Shown here: piece after piece, positions 11,001-19,531 of the stretch
How positions within the stretch are numbered: position 1 is the first letter of the stretch
How the letters are laid out: the number at the start of each line of letters is the position of its first letter
Assembly: GCA_025998755.1 (NCBI GenBank)
Contig: AP024674.1
Span: 310,001-374,000, forward strand
Source of the DNA: Armatimonadota bacterium
GTDB taxonomy: Bacteria > Armatimonadota > UBA5829 > DSUL01
Reading direction: 5' to 3'
DNA: 64,000 nt
The notes under the pieces: model-generated
What the model was told of the DNA's origin: nothing
Seen by the model: the letters and a program-made list of their open reading frames with translations, nothing else
Databases searched by the model: none
Made by a program: the position numbers and the translations under genes

Positions 11001-12531
11001 TGCTTGTACCGCCGGAGTACGCGTAGTCTGCGTTGTAAGCGCCCCAGCCGACTCCCGCCTGAGGGTCACGACTGCGTGCGGAAATGACATTGGTGCCGGG
11101 AGCGACGATGTCCGGCTTGATGCGTCCATCGTCGCAGGGGCCGCGCGACGAGAATGCCGCCAGACCGTCCGCGTTGTCCGAGATCGGATCCTGGAACAAC
11201 GGGCTGACCGGGAAAATGTTCCCCCAAATGGAGCTTCCCCACGTGGTCTGAAGTCCTCCCGAGAGACGAACGGATTCGCTGGCGCCCACTGTGATGCAGT
11301 TCTTAGCCGTTGCCGGAGAGGCGATGGAATCTGGGTCCACTCTGCCGTCCGCGTTCCGGTCGGCTCCGTCGTTCCCCGCCGAGAACACAATGACCATCTC
11401 CGGGTGGGTCCAGGTGAAGTAATCCACCTGGGCGGCACGGGCATCGTAGCCGCCGTAGACGCTGGCTCCCCAGCTATTAGTATGCACGCGTGCCCCTGCA
11501 CCGTAAGCCTGGTCGAACAGCTCGCCCAGATTGTCCGGCAGGCCGCTGAGCTTTCCGCCGTCGTCAATCAGGCTCTGGATGACCAGACCGGACCGCGGCG
11601 CGACGCCTGCAAATGAATCCCCGTAATCCGCGGTGGCAGGATTAGCTCCAGAGAGCACACCGCTGCCCAAAACAGTGCCTGCCACGTGTGTTCCGTGACC
11701 GTGGGGATCGTTCGTGAGTCCGGGTCGTCCGCGGGCAAATCCGGCCACCACGCGCCCCTGGAAATCCGGGTGCAGGTTGGGGTTGCCCACTCCGAGATCC
11801 AACCCGGTGTCCGCCACCGCCACAATCTGGCCCTCCCCGTAGATGCCTGCAGTGCTCCACGTCTGACGCACATTTGCGATGCCGGCGGCCGCGTTGTTCA
11901 TCAGCCGTGCCTCCGGTCGGGGTTCGACCCAGCGCACGCCTGGAACCTGCCCCAGAGCCCGGGCAGTTGCGGGGGCTCCCGAGACCACGAACACGGGACC
12001 GTCGGGACTCTGCGCCCGCGAGATGACTGTAACCCCCTTGCGCTCCAGCGCCTTATGGATGGCCTGAGGATCTTCCTGTGGGAAACCCAGCACCGTAAAT
12101 TCGGATGCCGGTCCCCGGTCAGGAATGCTCGGAGCTACACGCAGTGACGGGTGGTATGCTCCCACCCATCGAACTTCCGGGGAGCGTTTGAGACGCTGGG
12201 CAGCGGCTGCGTCCGCGTGGACCAGCAGGGCGTTCTCAGGGATGTAGGAGATAACCGATGCGCCGGAGTCTGCCGCAAGTTGCTTTTCAATCTCCGTCAC
12301 CGGTCGGTGGAACTGAACCAGCCAGTAGCCATCCGAAGACGCTGCGGTTTGCAGGATGACGGGCGCAACGGGGCCGGTTGGGTCGAAGGCTCCGACTTTC
12401 AGGTGGAGCATCTGGGCGTCGCAGCGCACAGCACCCGCTACCACAAGGAGCGCGGCGACATACAGGCTGTACCCTCGGTTGCCCAACGCTTCGGGATTCC
12501 TCCTCCGGACCGACCGACATTCCGCCTTCAA
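8083..12531 (-). CDS. Giant secreted subtilisin-family (S8) serine peptidase, multidomain
   Basis: A 1482-residue secreted peptidase. Signal peptide about 20-40, prodomain-like region to about 210, then the S8 catalytic domain: Asp241 in VADTGLD, His282 in GHGTHVAG, SAGNDG with the oxyanion Asn, and Ser510 in GGTSMSAPMVAG. All catalytic residues are present. Following domains: a P-domain-like beta region, a carboxypeptidase-regulatory-like repeat (GSPVPGAVVTATSP), a second proprotein-convertase-type P domain (IQIAHSYVGDLEVTLGI), two OB-fold-like segments, and a C-terminal lectin-like region starting FSDDFESDSGAWS. It probably degrades extracellular protein and adheres to a substrate or the cell. 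The OB-like module recurs in the protein at 48375-51215. Tail-to-tail overlap with the preceding plus-strand gene. Confidence 0.92.
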   Translation of the reverse strand: MKAECRSVRRRNPEALGNRGYSLYVAALLVVAGAVRCDAQMLHLKVGAFDPTGPVAPVILQTAASSDGYWLVQFHRPVTEIEKQLAADSGASVISYIPENALLVHADAAAAQRLKRSPEVRWVGAYHPSLRVAPSIPDRGPASEFTVLGFPQEDPQAIHKALERKGVTVISRAQSPDGPVFVVSGAPATARALGQVPGVRWVEPRPEARLMNNAAAGIANVRQTWSTAGIYGEGQIVAVADTGLDLGVGNPNLHPDFQGRVVAGFARGRPGLTNDPHGHGTHVAGTVLGSGVLSGANPATADYGDSFAGVAPRSGLVIQSLIDDGGKLSGLPDNLGELFDQAYGAGARVHTNSWGASVYGGYDARAAQVDYFTWTHPEMVIVFSAGNDGADRNADGRVDPDSIASPATAKNCITVGASESVRLSGGLQTTWGSSIWGNIFPVSPLFQDPISDNADGLAAFSSRGPCDDGRIKPDIVAPGTNVISARSRDPQAGVGWGAYNADYAYSGGTSMSAPMVAGAAALVRQHYLQVRGAEPSAALVKATLLCSAKDIAPGQYGTGAFQEIFPRPDNGQGWGRLDLKAAIVPDPPVARFEVDDPTGLTTGQIRSYTVRVLNPAVPLRVVLAWTDYPGDAAASRALVNDLDLAVRAPGGAIYPGNGQLDRINNVEGVDIPSPAPGDYIITVSAFNVPQGPQPFALVVEGSLPRGYVAGTVRSQSGSPVPGAVVTATSPVDVFTGQTDELGRYIINVPPGEYTVSATRSGWTFSPQNHLVTVGQTGQANLDFTGTAPVAAVSGQVTFGSAQSVNGLWESPHPYENNTTHTVTIHGPPGTVRMRVRIAEMDTELDFDFISIVSQSGTVVAVYSGPRQAFWTPWVDGDSVRIVLTADATRAYYGWRADRFEAIVPGAPLQGAIVRESRGGNEATSAASGYFALQGLEPLATQLTASYPGYLLKPTVRKVAPEPGQLVQAQNFVAVPEPPVAEIQIAHSYVGDLEVTLGIGDPENPVWSQTVWNRQGGSSSVIALSVEADEGAPYFPPSQNYRWYLRVCDRAKYDTGDILSFKVTLGNQVYFSADAPAPIVDFNCTTVYIPSIPPIRIGEAQQQMDGLPVEFWNKVVTAVLEDRAYIQEPDASAGIALYGATGLSVGDVVSVKGYLDRINCERVVTSPQIFVVRRGEKVPRALHMPAGRIGGHQPGLFGAGFPNSPGVLNLGLLVCVTGRVTKAGVGYFYLSDGSEVIDGSGIRGIRVSLPPGVAAPEAGSVVSVTGIAGCKDAGAGEARIIYARTAEDIVIVQAPEIVFSDDFESDSGAWSACTGCFPMMRNNSRARSGQFAFLSRDDARESSEHDLGQRYSANVGLSAWLYDAGGAPQSQLLQLRGASGELFDGFAIGIHTPMSPNLYCVFTEKDGWSVTNVPRSVGWVKLTIRLNPYTGGADDVRFLINDVEVARGRRKSGVAVSRIILGNQHVLAAQPAWWDDVIFGYGQ

Positions 12532-12610
12532 AATGTCGGCTGGAAGGCTCGATTCTTGCAGTAAAATGGACGACTCTTGCCTTTGTATTGTTCCTCACAC
12601 TCTCCGCGCG

Positions 12611-12624
12611 TGTCCATCTGGACA
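12611..12624. promoter_or_regulatory. Palindrome beside a -10-like box between divergent peptidase genes
   Basis: TGTCCA-TC-TGGACA is a perfect inverted repeat ten bases upstream of TACAAT (12634-12639), between the subtilase (minus) and the M15 peptidase (plus). It may be an operator; no regulator is identified and no good -35 was found. Confidence 0.3.
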
Positions 12625-12709
12625 TCTCTCCGCTACAATAAATGTCACACCAACCGGGGTCTTGCTTTATGGGCCGGGACGGGAAAACGAAGGAAGGGGA
12701 CACATCAGG

Positions 12710-13462
12710 GTGGGATATCCTGAGCCGCTGTCTCAGCGGGAGCTGGAAAATCTATTCGGGCGATTCGCCTGGAAGGCGAACGGCCAGAGCGCAATCACCA
12801 TTCTTGGGAACTGGGTCGAGCGCTTTATCACCACCGTGTATATTCCAGAACTGGACGGCTTGCCCACATTCGGTGGTAAGTTTAACGGCCGAGTGCGCTG
12901 GCACGTGCGCGGCGTGGAGCAACTTCAGCGAGCTTTCCGGGAGATCGGGCAGAAAGGTCTCACGAAGCACATTCTTCTATGGGGAGGCTCGTTTGTCCCC
13001 AGGAGAATGCGAGGCACATCAAGTCTGAGCCGTCATTCCTGGGGCATCGCCTTCGATATCAACCCTTCGGAAAACGCCTTCGGGGACGAGCCTGCACCTG
13101 CTGGCAGGCCGGGCAGCGTAAGGGAGCTTATTCCTGTGTTCGAGAAGCACGGCTTCGCCTGGGGAGGGCGCTGGCGGGAGTCCCGCCGGGACGGGATGCA
13201 TTTCGAGATCGCCCGCATTCCCCAGTATCGCACGCAGGAGTCCGAGTCGGGGGCACGCCTCTTCCTGGACGGCCGCGAATCCGGTATTCCACTGATGCTT
13301 AAGGATGGCGTGAGTTATGCCTCTCTGCGGTTACTGGCAGCGGCTACCGGAGACCTGTCTCCCGGCGAGGACCGTCTGATTCCTGTGGCTCAATATCTGA
13401 AGGCCAGAGGCTTCCGCGTTTCGTGGAATGCCAGAGAGAAGGCTGTGCACGCGTTCCGATAG
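12710..13462 (+). CDS. M15-family peptidase (VanY/D-Ala-D-Ala carboxypeptidase-like) with copper-amine-oxidase-like tail
   Basis: A 250-residue protein with the M15 zinc site: His109 and Asp116 in SLSRHSWGIAFDIN, and His164 in DGMHFEI. M15 enzymes cleave D-Ala peptides in peptidoglycan or act as endolysin-type L,D-peptidases. Residues about 184-250 resemble the copper-amine-oxidase N-terminal-like (stalk) domain common in secreted Firmicutes-type proteins (PLMLKDGVSYASLRLL). The chosen start is GTG at 12710 with AAGGAAGGGG nine bases upstream; the frame is open further upstream but has no signal. No signal peptide is visible from this start, so either export is non-classical or the start lies elsewhere. 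The substrate is probably cell wall. Confidence 0.8.
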   Translation: MGYPEPLSQRELENLFGRFAWKANGQSAITILGNWVERFITTVYIPELDGLPTFGGKFNGRVRWHVRGVEQLQRAFREIGQKGLTKHILLWGGSFVPRRMRGTSSLSRHSWGIAFDINPSENAFGDEPAPAGRPGSVRELIPVFEKHGFAWGGRWRESRRDGMHFEIARIPQYRTQESESGARLFLDGRESGIPLMLKDGVSYASLRLLAAATGDLSPGEDRLIPVAQYLKARGFRVSWNAREKAVHAFR

Positions 13463-13472
13463 TCGGAGGCAT

Positions 13473-14289
13473 GTGAGGCTGACCGTCATAGTTGTGGCAA
13501 TCAGCCTGGCGTGCGGTTCGCGCGTTGCTTCCGCCGCGGCTTCGGCTCCGGGAGTGGCTTCAATGGAACACGTTGTCGTCCACCGGGATCCTCAGTTCTA
13601 TTGCGCCTTCCCGTCTGTGGTTCGGACGCCGGACGGAGAGCTTATCTGCGCCTTTCGCCGGGCTCCCGACCGCCGGGCGCTGTGGGGTGCTCCCGGGCAC
13701 ACTCATACGGATCCCGACAGCTATCTCGTGCTGGTGCGCTCAAGAGACGGCGGGCACACTTGGATCTCCAAGCCGGAGCTGATTTTTGCGCATCCGTTGG
13801 GTGGCTCGCAGGATCCCTGTCTCGCACTGCTGGCGGATGGATCCATTTTGTGCTCCAGCTGTGCGTGGGCGCTGATCCCGCCGGATGGCCAGCAAAAGGT
13901 GGGAGATGCTCTTTCGCACCCGCCCTTCGCATTTCTGGGTGGTTACCTGCTGCGCTCCGCAGGACGGCGGGCGTTCGTTCGAGCCTTGGGAAGACGCGGA
14001 AGTCTTCGGGCATCCCTTTCAAGCTGTCACACTGCCGGACGGGCGCGTGTTAGTCGTGTACGGCTATCGCCGGGCGCCTTTTGGCATCCGGGCCAAGCTG
14101 CTGGACCCCGAGTGTACGGATTTCCGGCAGGCGCCGGAGATCGTTATTCGGGAGGATGGCGGAAATACGGATCTCGGTTATCCGTGGGCGGTTTTGCTGC
14201 CGGACGGGAAGGTGGTGGTGGTCTATTACTTAAACATAGCAGACGGGACGCGCCACATCGCCGGAAGTATCCTCACGTTCGAGAAATGA
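13473..14289 (+). pseudogene. BNR/sialidase-like exported protein, broken by a frameshift
   Basis: The N-terminal half starts at a GTG (GGAGG three bases upstream; an in-frame ATG at 13428 is the alternative) with a signal peptide VRLTVIVVAISLACGSRVAS. It carries an Asp-box VRSRDGGHTW and reads to about 13960. The second half continues in another frame as SQDGGRSFEPW, a second Asp-box, and ends at 14289 with beta-propeller-like strands. Skipping one base near 13961 restores a continuous product. The family is the exo-sialidase/BNR-repeat propeller type, often acting on glycans. The break may be real decay or a single-base sequence error. Confidence 0.7.
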
Positions 14290-14376
14290 GGGCCTCGGAC
14301 GGAACCCTGCGCTCAGGCAAAGAGTTTTCAATCATGCAGAGACTCAAGTTGCCCGGCCGCTCCGGGGGATGCTTGG

Positions 14377-14997
14377 ATGAGAATCTTCACACTCATTTCG
14401 GTTGCAGTGCTGGCTATCGCCGTGCTGGCTTCACTGGCGCGCGAGCGCCGGATGGAGCAACGGTCAAACTTGCAGTTTGTCACGGAGACTTCGATCGCAG
14501 ACGCGGAGGGAGACAAAAAATTGCAGAAGGCAACATTCGGCGCTGGCTGCTTCTGGGGAGTGGAAGCCGCCTTTCGCAAGGTGGAAGGCGTTGTGGATAC
14601 GGCTGTTGGCTACAGCGGAGGGCACACCGAGAATCCCACCTATGAGGACGTCTGCAGCCATACCACAGGCCATGCGGAGGTGGTGCAGGTAACGTTCGAC
14701 CCTTCGAAGGTTTCCTATCGTCAGCTTCTGGACGTGTTCTGGAACATTCACGATCCCACGCAGGTGAACCGGCAGGGTCCTGATATTGGCGATCAATACC
14801 GTTCCGTAATCTTCTATCATTCGGAAGAGCAACGGCGCGCCGCGGAGGAGTCCAAAGCCGCTCTGGAGGCAAGCGGCCGTCTGGATCGCCCTGTGGCCAC
14901 CAAGATTGAGCCGGCGAAGACCTTCTGGCGGGCCGAAGAGTACCATCAGAGATATTACGAGAAGCGGGGTATTTCATCGGGCTGCGCCCGCGGTTGA
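14377..14997 (+). CDS. msrA: Peptide methionine sulfoxide reductase A, membrane-anchored or exported
   Basis: A 206-residue MsrA that reduces the S-epimer of methionine sulfoxide in proteins. The catalytic motif GAGCFWG (Cys58) is followed by the standard MsrA core: [39 protein letters not shown]. An N-terminal hydrophobic segment (residues about 4-20) precedes the core, so the enzyme is probably exported or anchored in the membrane, where it would repair envelope proteins. The C-terminus GISSGCARG carries one Cys that could serve as resolving residue. The frameshifted BNR gene lies 87 bases upstream. A hairpin follows, shared with the convergent phosphatase gene. Confidence 0.93.
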   Translation: MRIFTLISVAVLAIAVLASLARERRMEQRSNLQFVTETSIADAEGDKKLQKATFGAGCFWGVEAAFRKVEGVVDTAVGYSGGHTENPTYEDVCSHTTGHAEVVQVTFDPSKVSYRQLLDVFWNIHDPTQVNRQGPDIGDQYRSVIFYHSEEQRRAAEESKAALEASGRLDRPVATKIEPAKTFWRAEEYHQRYYEKRGISSGCARG

Positions 14998-15026
14998 GGA
15001 TTTCGGCGAAACTTGATCAAAGGGTG

Positions 15027-15051
15027 GGGCGGAGCCTGAACGGCTCCGCCC
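15027..15051. terminator. Hairpin between convergent msrA and phosphatase genes
   Basis: Perfect ten-base-pair stem GGGCGGAGCC/GGCTCCGCCC with loop TGAAC. There is no clean T-run on either side, so it may work only partly as an intrinsic terminator. Confidence 0.6.
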
Positions 15052-15090
15052 TGCTGGCGTTTCAGCGTTTTGTTTCGTGCCCTGCCCGGA

Positions 15091-16446
15091 TCAGCGGCTG
15101 CGGCGGGCGAAGAGCCCGGCGAAACCGATCAGTCCACTCGCCAGAGCCACCACGCTCGCGGGCTCCGGCACCACGCCCGTCGCGCCGGTCATGACGCGGA
15201 AGATGTCCGTGTTATCAATGTAAGCGCCCCGCACTGGGTCAACGCCTGTCGCGTACTGGGCGAACAACTCCGACCCGGCACCCCTGGCAAACAGCGGCAC
15301 CAGCGTGTTCGTGTGGCTGCCGCTGTGGTATTCGAACGCCGGAAGCACTCCGGAGCCGTTGTTGACCAGATCCACCGACTTGCCGGGGCCGGTCAGCATG
15401 CCGCACTCGTGGTCGCTGGTTACGATGAGCAGGGTCTGGTCCCAGCTGCTCTTGGCTTCCACCCAGTTGATGACCGCGTCCACCGCGCGATTGAAGTCCA
15501 TTGCCTCCTCGATGGCTCGTGCCATCTGGTTGGCGTGGTTGGCCCAGTCAATGGCTCCACCCTCGATCAGCAGGAAGAGCCCGTTCGGATTGTTGTCCAG
15601 CACGTTCAGAGCGGCAAGGCTCATCTCTGCAAGCGATGGCAGCGCGCCGTTCAGCGGGTCGCTGCCCGGCAAATCTGTTGCCGAGTAGCCGGAGCGCGCC
15701 TGGTTGGCCGTGGTGTAGGACTGAAACGTACCAATGTAGCGGCCGGTGGGATTGCCGTTGATGAGGCTCAGGAACTCGCTGCGTTTCTGGATGTGTGTCA
15801 GTCCCGGATACTCGTTGTTCTTCAGCTTGCCCCAGGCGTCGGCTCCGCCCACGTAGCGAGGGTTCATCGCTGCGGGCTGGCCATCGTTGTTGAAGTCCGG
15901 GTTGCCCGCGCCGAAGATCACGTCCATGTTGGAGTTGATACCCTCAAGGGCGATCTCGGCGTAGTTGTCTCGGCGGTTGTGGGCATAGGCCCCGGCGGGC
16001 GTCGCGTGGCTCCACTGAACGGTGGAGACGGATCCGGCCGCGCGTCCGGCCCACTTGTACATCTGGGCGAACGTGGTCAGCGGCTGGCCGTCAACGCTGA
16101 TGTTTAGGACGCCGTCGTAGTTCTTGATGCCGGTGAGCATGGCCGTTATGGCCGAGGCCGAATCCGTGGCTCCGGTTCTCAAGTAGGTGGTGTTATACTT
16201 GCCGTCCACCCAAGCCCGGGCCGGGTCGTAGCCGTGGCCGCTGGCGGAGTAGGTGGACACCGCGAACTGAACCGGGAACTTCTGATAGCTCTGGACGGCC
16301 GCGCCCGTCCAGAAATTGGTGGCCTGGATGGTGTTATAGCCCCATCCATCCCCGATCATCAGGATGACGTTCTTGGGTGCCGCCGACGCGGACGAGACGA
16401 TCACTGCGACCGCGGCGGCCCCCGCGGCAAGGGTCTTTCCGTTCAT
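15091..16446 (-). CDS. Alkaline phosphatase with PEP-CTERM sorting signal
   Basis: A 451-residue exported phosphomonoesterase of the PhoA superfamily. Signal peptide 1-22; metal-binding Asp in MIGDGWGY (Asp33), nucleophile Ser96 in TDSASAITA, EGGAIDWANHAN and TSDHECG, and the late His in EYHSGSHTNTLV are all seen. The last 28 residues are a PEP-CTERM tail: VVPEPASVVALASGLIGF then Arg-rich end (FARRSR). PEP-CTERM proteins are processed by exosortase and delivered to the cell envelope; no exosortase gene is in this window. The ATG is preceded by AAGGGAGAAAAGGA on the coding strand. Likely role: phosphate scavenging outside the cell. No pho-box was found. Confidence 0.93.
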   Translation of the reverse strand: MNGKTLAAGAAAVAVIVSSASAAPKNVILMIGDGWGYNTIQATNFWTGAAVQSYQKFPVQFAVSTYSASGHGYDPARAWVDGKYNTTYLRTGATDSASAITAMLTGIKNYDGVLNISVDGQPLTTFAQMYKWAGRAAGSVSTVQWSHATPAGAYAHNRRDNYAEIALEGINSNMDVIFGAGNPDFNNDGQPAAMNPRYVGGADAWGKLKNNEYPGLTHIQKRSEFLSLINGNPTGRYIGTFQSYTTANQARSGYSATDLPGSDPLNGALPSLAEMSLAALNVLDNNPNGLFLLIEGGAIDWANHANQMARAIEEAMDFNRAVDAVINWVEAKSSWDQTLLIVTSDHECGMLTGPGKSVDLVNNGSGVLPAFEYHSGSHTNTLVPLFARGAGSELFAQYATGVDPVRGAYIDNTDIFRVMTGATGVVPEPASVVALASGLIGFAGLFARRSR

Positions 16447-16844
16447 TCCTTTTCTCCCTTCCTGGAATGAGTTGACTGGACTTCGGCAACGCCGGTCCCT
16501 CCGGCGTCCTGTCCGGGGTCAAGTGTAGCGGGGCCGTTTCACAGACCGGTTCATTGCGGGTTGTGCATCGTTCAAGTTTCGGGGCAGCACGAAAACACCT
16601 GCGAAACCGTACTGGAGCGCGGCGTTGCGAAATTCTCAAACAAAAGCCTTCCGGTTCTGCGACCGGGTTTCAGCCGCGCGCTTTCTGGTGTTCAGGAGCC
16701 TTGAGTGTCACCCCGATGCGCATTTGAAGACACGTTGCGTGCCGCTTACTGGTTAGTTATTCTGGTGGCCGCGCCGGGTGCCCTCTGCTATATACTCTCC
16801 GGGTATCCCGCCCGTTCGTCCGAATCAGGGAAGGAGTACTGAAG
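16447..16844. other. Intergenic region between divergent phosphatase and pyrE
   Basis: About 400 bases with no supported gene. A TATACT box at 16791-16796 could be a -10 for pyrE (start 16845), but no matching -35 is present. Confidence 0.4.
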
Positions 16845-17516
16845 ATGTCCGCACTGCACCCGCTGGGCGCAGTCCCTGCCCGGGAGCGCAGGGAGCGCCT
16901 GCTCGACCTCATCCGTCGCGAGGCGTATATGGAGGGTGACTTCACGCTTTCCAGCGGCGCGAAGTCCAGCTTTTACCTTGACTGCCGCCTCGTCACTTTG
17001 CACCCCGTCGGCGCCCTCCTGGTCGGCACATTCGTGGTGCAGGAGATGAAACGCCTGGGAGTGACATGTGTGGGCGGACCGACACTCGCGGCCGACCCCA
17101 TCGTGGGGGCGGCGGTGGGTCTGAGCCCTCTGATGGAGTGGCCGGTGGATGGATTCATTGTGCGCAAGGCCGCCAAGGAGCACGGGACGGGCAAGTTGAT
17201 CGAGGGTCGCCTGCCCGAAAACGCGGATGTGCTTATGGTGGAAGATGTGATCACCTCGGCTGGTTCGGTCATCCATGCCATCGAGGCGGCGCAGGAGCGG
17301 GGATGCCACGTGAAGGCGGTCTGGGCGCTGGTGGACCGGCAGGCGGGCGGGGTTCAGGCAATTCAGGATCTGGGCATCGAGGTGCGGCCGATGTTCACGC
17401 TGGAGGAGGTGCAGCAGGCACGGACGGAAGGGGACGATTCCCGCCGCAACATTGCTCCGTGGGACAGGCACTGGAAGCCAGCGTCCGGATCAGCGGAGGG
17501 GCGCTCCGATGGGTGA
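16845..17516 (+). CDS. pyrE: Orotate phosphoribosyltransferase
   Basis: A 223-residue PyrE that joins orotate to PRPP to give OMP in pyrimidine synthesis. The PRPP-binding motif DVLMVEDVITSAGSV (about 126-140) and the N-terminal GDFTLSSGAKSSFYLD are seen. AAGGAG lies nine bases upstream of the ATG. The C-terminal extension beyond about 195 (rich in Arg, Asp, Ser) is longer than usual. The next gene starts eight bases before this stop codon, so the two are translationally coupled. Confidence 0.93.
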   Translation: MSALHPLGAVPARERRERLLDLIRREAYMEGDFTLSSGAKSSFYLDCRLVTLHPVGALLVGTFVVQEMKRLGVTCVGGPTLAADPIVGAAVGLSPLMEWPVDGFIVRKAAKEHGTGKLIEGRLPENADVLMVEDVITSAGSVIHAIEAAQERGCHVKAVWALVDRQAGGVQAIQDLGIEVRPMFTLEEVQQARTEGDDSRRNIAPWDRHWKPASGSAEGRSDG

Positions 17517-18159
17517 ACTGCGCGGAGTCATCTTCGACATGGACGGAGTGTTGATCGACTCCGAAGAGTATATCTGCAAGGCCGCCATCCAGTTCCTTGC
17601 CACGAAAGGCGTCCGCGCAAAACCCGAGGATTTTGTGCCCTTTGTGGGAGCGGGAGAGGATCGCTATATCGGCGGGGTGGCCGAGAAATACGGCCTGTCG
17701 CTGGATCTGGAGGAGGCCAAGCGGCAGACATACACCATCTATGGAGATCTCATCCACGGCCGTCTGGGTCCTCTGCCGGGAGCGCGGGATTTCGTCTCAC
17801 GCTGCCGCGAGCGCGGGCTCAGGCTTGCGGTGGCAAGCGCGGCGGATCTGATGAAGGTGGAGATGAACCTGCGCGAGATCGGCTTCCCGCCCGGAACATT
17901 TGATGCCATCGTCACCGGCTCGGACGTCACGCACAAGAAGCCGCATCCGGAGATCTTCCTGACGACGGCGGGGCGATTGGGCCTGGAGCCCCGGGAGTGT
18001 CTGGTGGTGGAGGATGCTGTCAACGGCGTCCGGGCCGCAAAAGCGGCCGGCTGCCGGTGTCTTGGGATCCTGACCAGCTTCTCGGCGGAAGACCTGCACG
18101 AAGCGGACTGGCACGCGCCGGACCTGGCCGGTGCCCCCCCGGAGTGCCTGGAGTGGTAG
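17509..18159 (+). CDS. HAD-superfamily hydrolase (beta-phosphoglucomutase-like)
   Basis: A 216-residue haloacid-dehalogenase phosphatase or mutase: motif I FDMDGVLIDSE (catalytic Asp and second Asp), motif II ASAAD, motif III Lys in THKKPHPEIF, motif IV VEDAVNGVRAA. The cap is the alpha-helical type of the phosphoglycolate phosphatase/beta-phosphoglucomutase group. Start ATG at 17509 with GCGGAGGGG upstream; it overlaps pyrE by eight bases. Candidate substrates are small phosphosugars or nucleotides; the pyrE context fits pyrimidine nucleotide salvage or phosphoglycolate, but this is inference. Confidence 0.88.
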   Translation: MGELRGVIFDMDGVLIDSEEYICKAAIQFLATKGVRAKPEDFVPFVGAGEDRYIGGVAEKYGLSLDLEEAKRQTYTIYGDLIHGRLGPLPGARDFVSRCRERGLRLAVASAADLMKVEMNLREIGFPPGTFDAIVTGSDVTHKKPHPEIFLTTAGRLGLEPRECLVVEDAVNGVRAAKAAGCRCLGILTSFSAEDLHEADWHAPDLAGAPPECLEW

Positions 18160-18227
18160 CTGCGTGCGTCGCCAGAGGTACCCGCGACTGTTTTACGACA
18201 GGCCCTACGATTAGGAAACGGTCGGCA

Positions 18228-19490
18228 ATGAATGTGCGCTTGAATTTATTATTCGCCATCTCCCTGAGCCTGCTGATTGGGCTTGCCCTCCCGTCCCAGG
18301 CGCTCGAGCAGGGTTTCACCAACCTTTTCGATGGCCGTACTCTCCAAGGATGGCAACTGGTGGGCGGTCACGGTGCGGGCTATGTCGTCCGGGGCGGCCT
18401 GCTGGTCTGTCCTGCAGATGGCGGAGGCATCCTCTTTACGGATCGCCAGTACAGCGACTTCGTGCTGCGGTTCGACTTCCGGTTGGATAAAGCGGGCAAC
18501 AACGGCGTGGCCATCCGCTCCGCGCTGGACAGTAACCCTGCGTATGATGCCATGGAGATCCAACTGCTGGACGACGATGATCCCGCCTATGCCCGGCTGG
18601 AGCCCGGCCAGTACTGCGGATCTATCTACAAGGTGGCTCCCGCCAGACGTGGAGCCCTGAAAAAGCCAGGCGAATGGAACGCGATGGAGATCGCCGCCGT
18701 CGGCCGGCGCATTCGGGTGACGTTGAACGGTCGGCTTGTCGTCAATGCGGATCTGAACAGCGTCCGGGATCCTCGCATCATCGCCGAGCACCCGGGCATC
18801 TTCCGGGACAGGGGATATATCGGTTTTATGGGACATGGACCTAGCGAGGTCTCCTTCCGCAACGTGCGCATCCGCGATCTCTCACGTCCCGAAAGGCCGA
18901 ATACTCCTCCCCCGGGATTCCGGGCGCTTTTCGACGGCAAGACCTTGAGCGGCTGGAAGGGCCTGGTGGAGAATCCCCCGGAGCGCGCTAGGATGGCCCC
19001 ACAGGAACTGGCAGCCGCACAGGCGAAGGCTGACGAGCGGATGCGGCAGCACTGGAAAGTGGTGGACGGTGCCCTGGTCTTCGACGGCAAAGGGGACAAC
19101 CTCTGCACGGCGCAGGATTATTGCGACTTCGAGCTTCTGGTGGACTGGAAGATCGAGCCGGGCGGTGATAGCGGGATTTATCTGCGCGGGTGCCCGCAGG
19201 TTCAGATCTGGGACAACCCCATCGGGTCCGGGGGGCTCTACAACAACAAAAATTACCCTTCGAATCCTTCAAAAAGGGCCGATCGCCCTGCAGGCCAGTG
19301 GAACCGCTTCCGCATCGTCATGGTGGGCGAGAAGGTGCACGTATTCCTGAACGGAGAGCTCGTGGTCAAGAACATGACCATGGATAACTACTGGGAACGT
19401 GAACGGCCCATCTATCCGTGCGGGCAGATCGAGCTGCAGAATCACGGCAACACGCTCTACTTCCGCAACATCTATATCCGTCCGTTATAG
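18228..19490 (+). CDS. Secreted protein with two tandem DUF1080 (3-keto-disaccharide hydrolase-like) domains
   Basis: A 420-residue secreted protein: signal peptide MNVRLNLLFAISLSLLIG to about 24, then two DUF1080/concanavalin-like domains, the first from FTNLFDGRTLQGW (about 27-222), the second from FRALFDGKTLSGWKG (about 232-420). Both start with the FDGxxLxGW signature and both contain the NGVAIRS / DSGIYLRG signature at the same relative place. The family includes periplasmic 3-keto-glycoside hydrolases. A double-domain protein suggests two sugar-binding or catalytic sites. Start ATG is preceded by TTAGGAAA. No operon partner. Confidence 0.85.
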   Translation: MNVRLNLLFAISLSLLIGLALPSQALEQGFTNLFDGRTLQGWQLVGGHGAGYVVRGGLLVCPADGGGILFTDRQYSDFVLRFDFRLDKAGNNGVAIRSALDSNPAYDAMEIQLLDDDDPAYARLEPGQYCGSIYKVAPARRGALKKPGEWNAMEIAAVGRRIRVTLNGRLVVNADLNSVRDPRIIAEHPGIFRDRGYIGFMGHGPSEVSFRNVRIRDLSRPERPNTPPPGFRALFDGKTLSGWKGLVENPPERARMAPQELAAAQAKADERMRQHWKVVDGALVFDGKGDNLCTAQDYCDFELLVDWKIEPGGDSGIYLRGCPQVQIWDNPIGSGGLYNNKNYPSNPSKRADRPAGQWNRFRIVMVGEKVHVFLNGELVVKNMTMDNYWERERPIYPCGQIELQNHGNTLYFRNIYIRPL

Positions 19491-19531
19491 CTTCAGGGGT
19501 CGCGGCATCTCCGGGTATTGAGGCTGGGATG

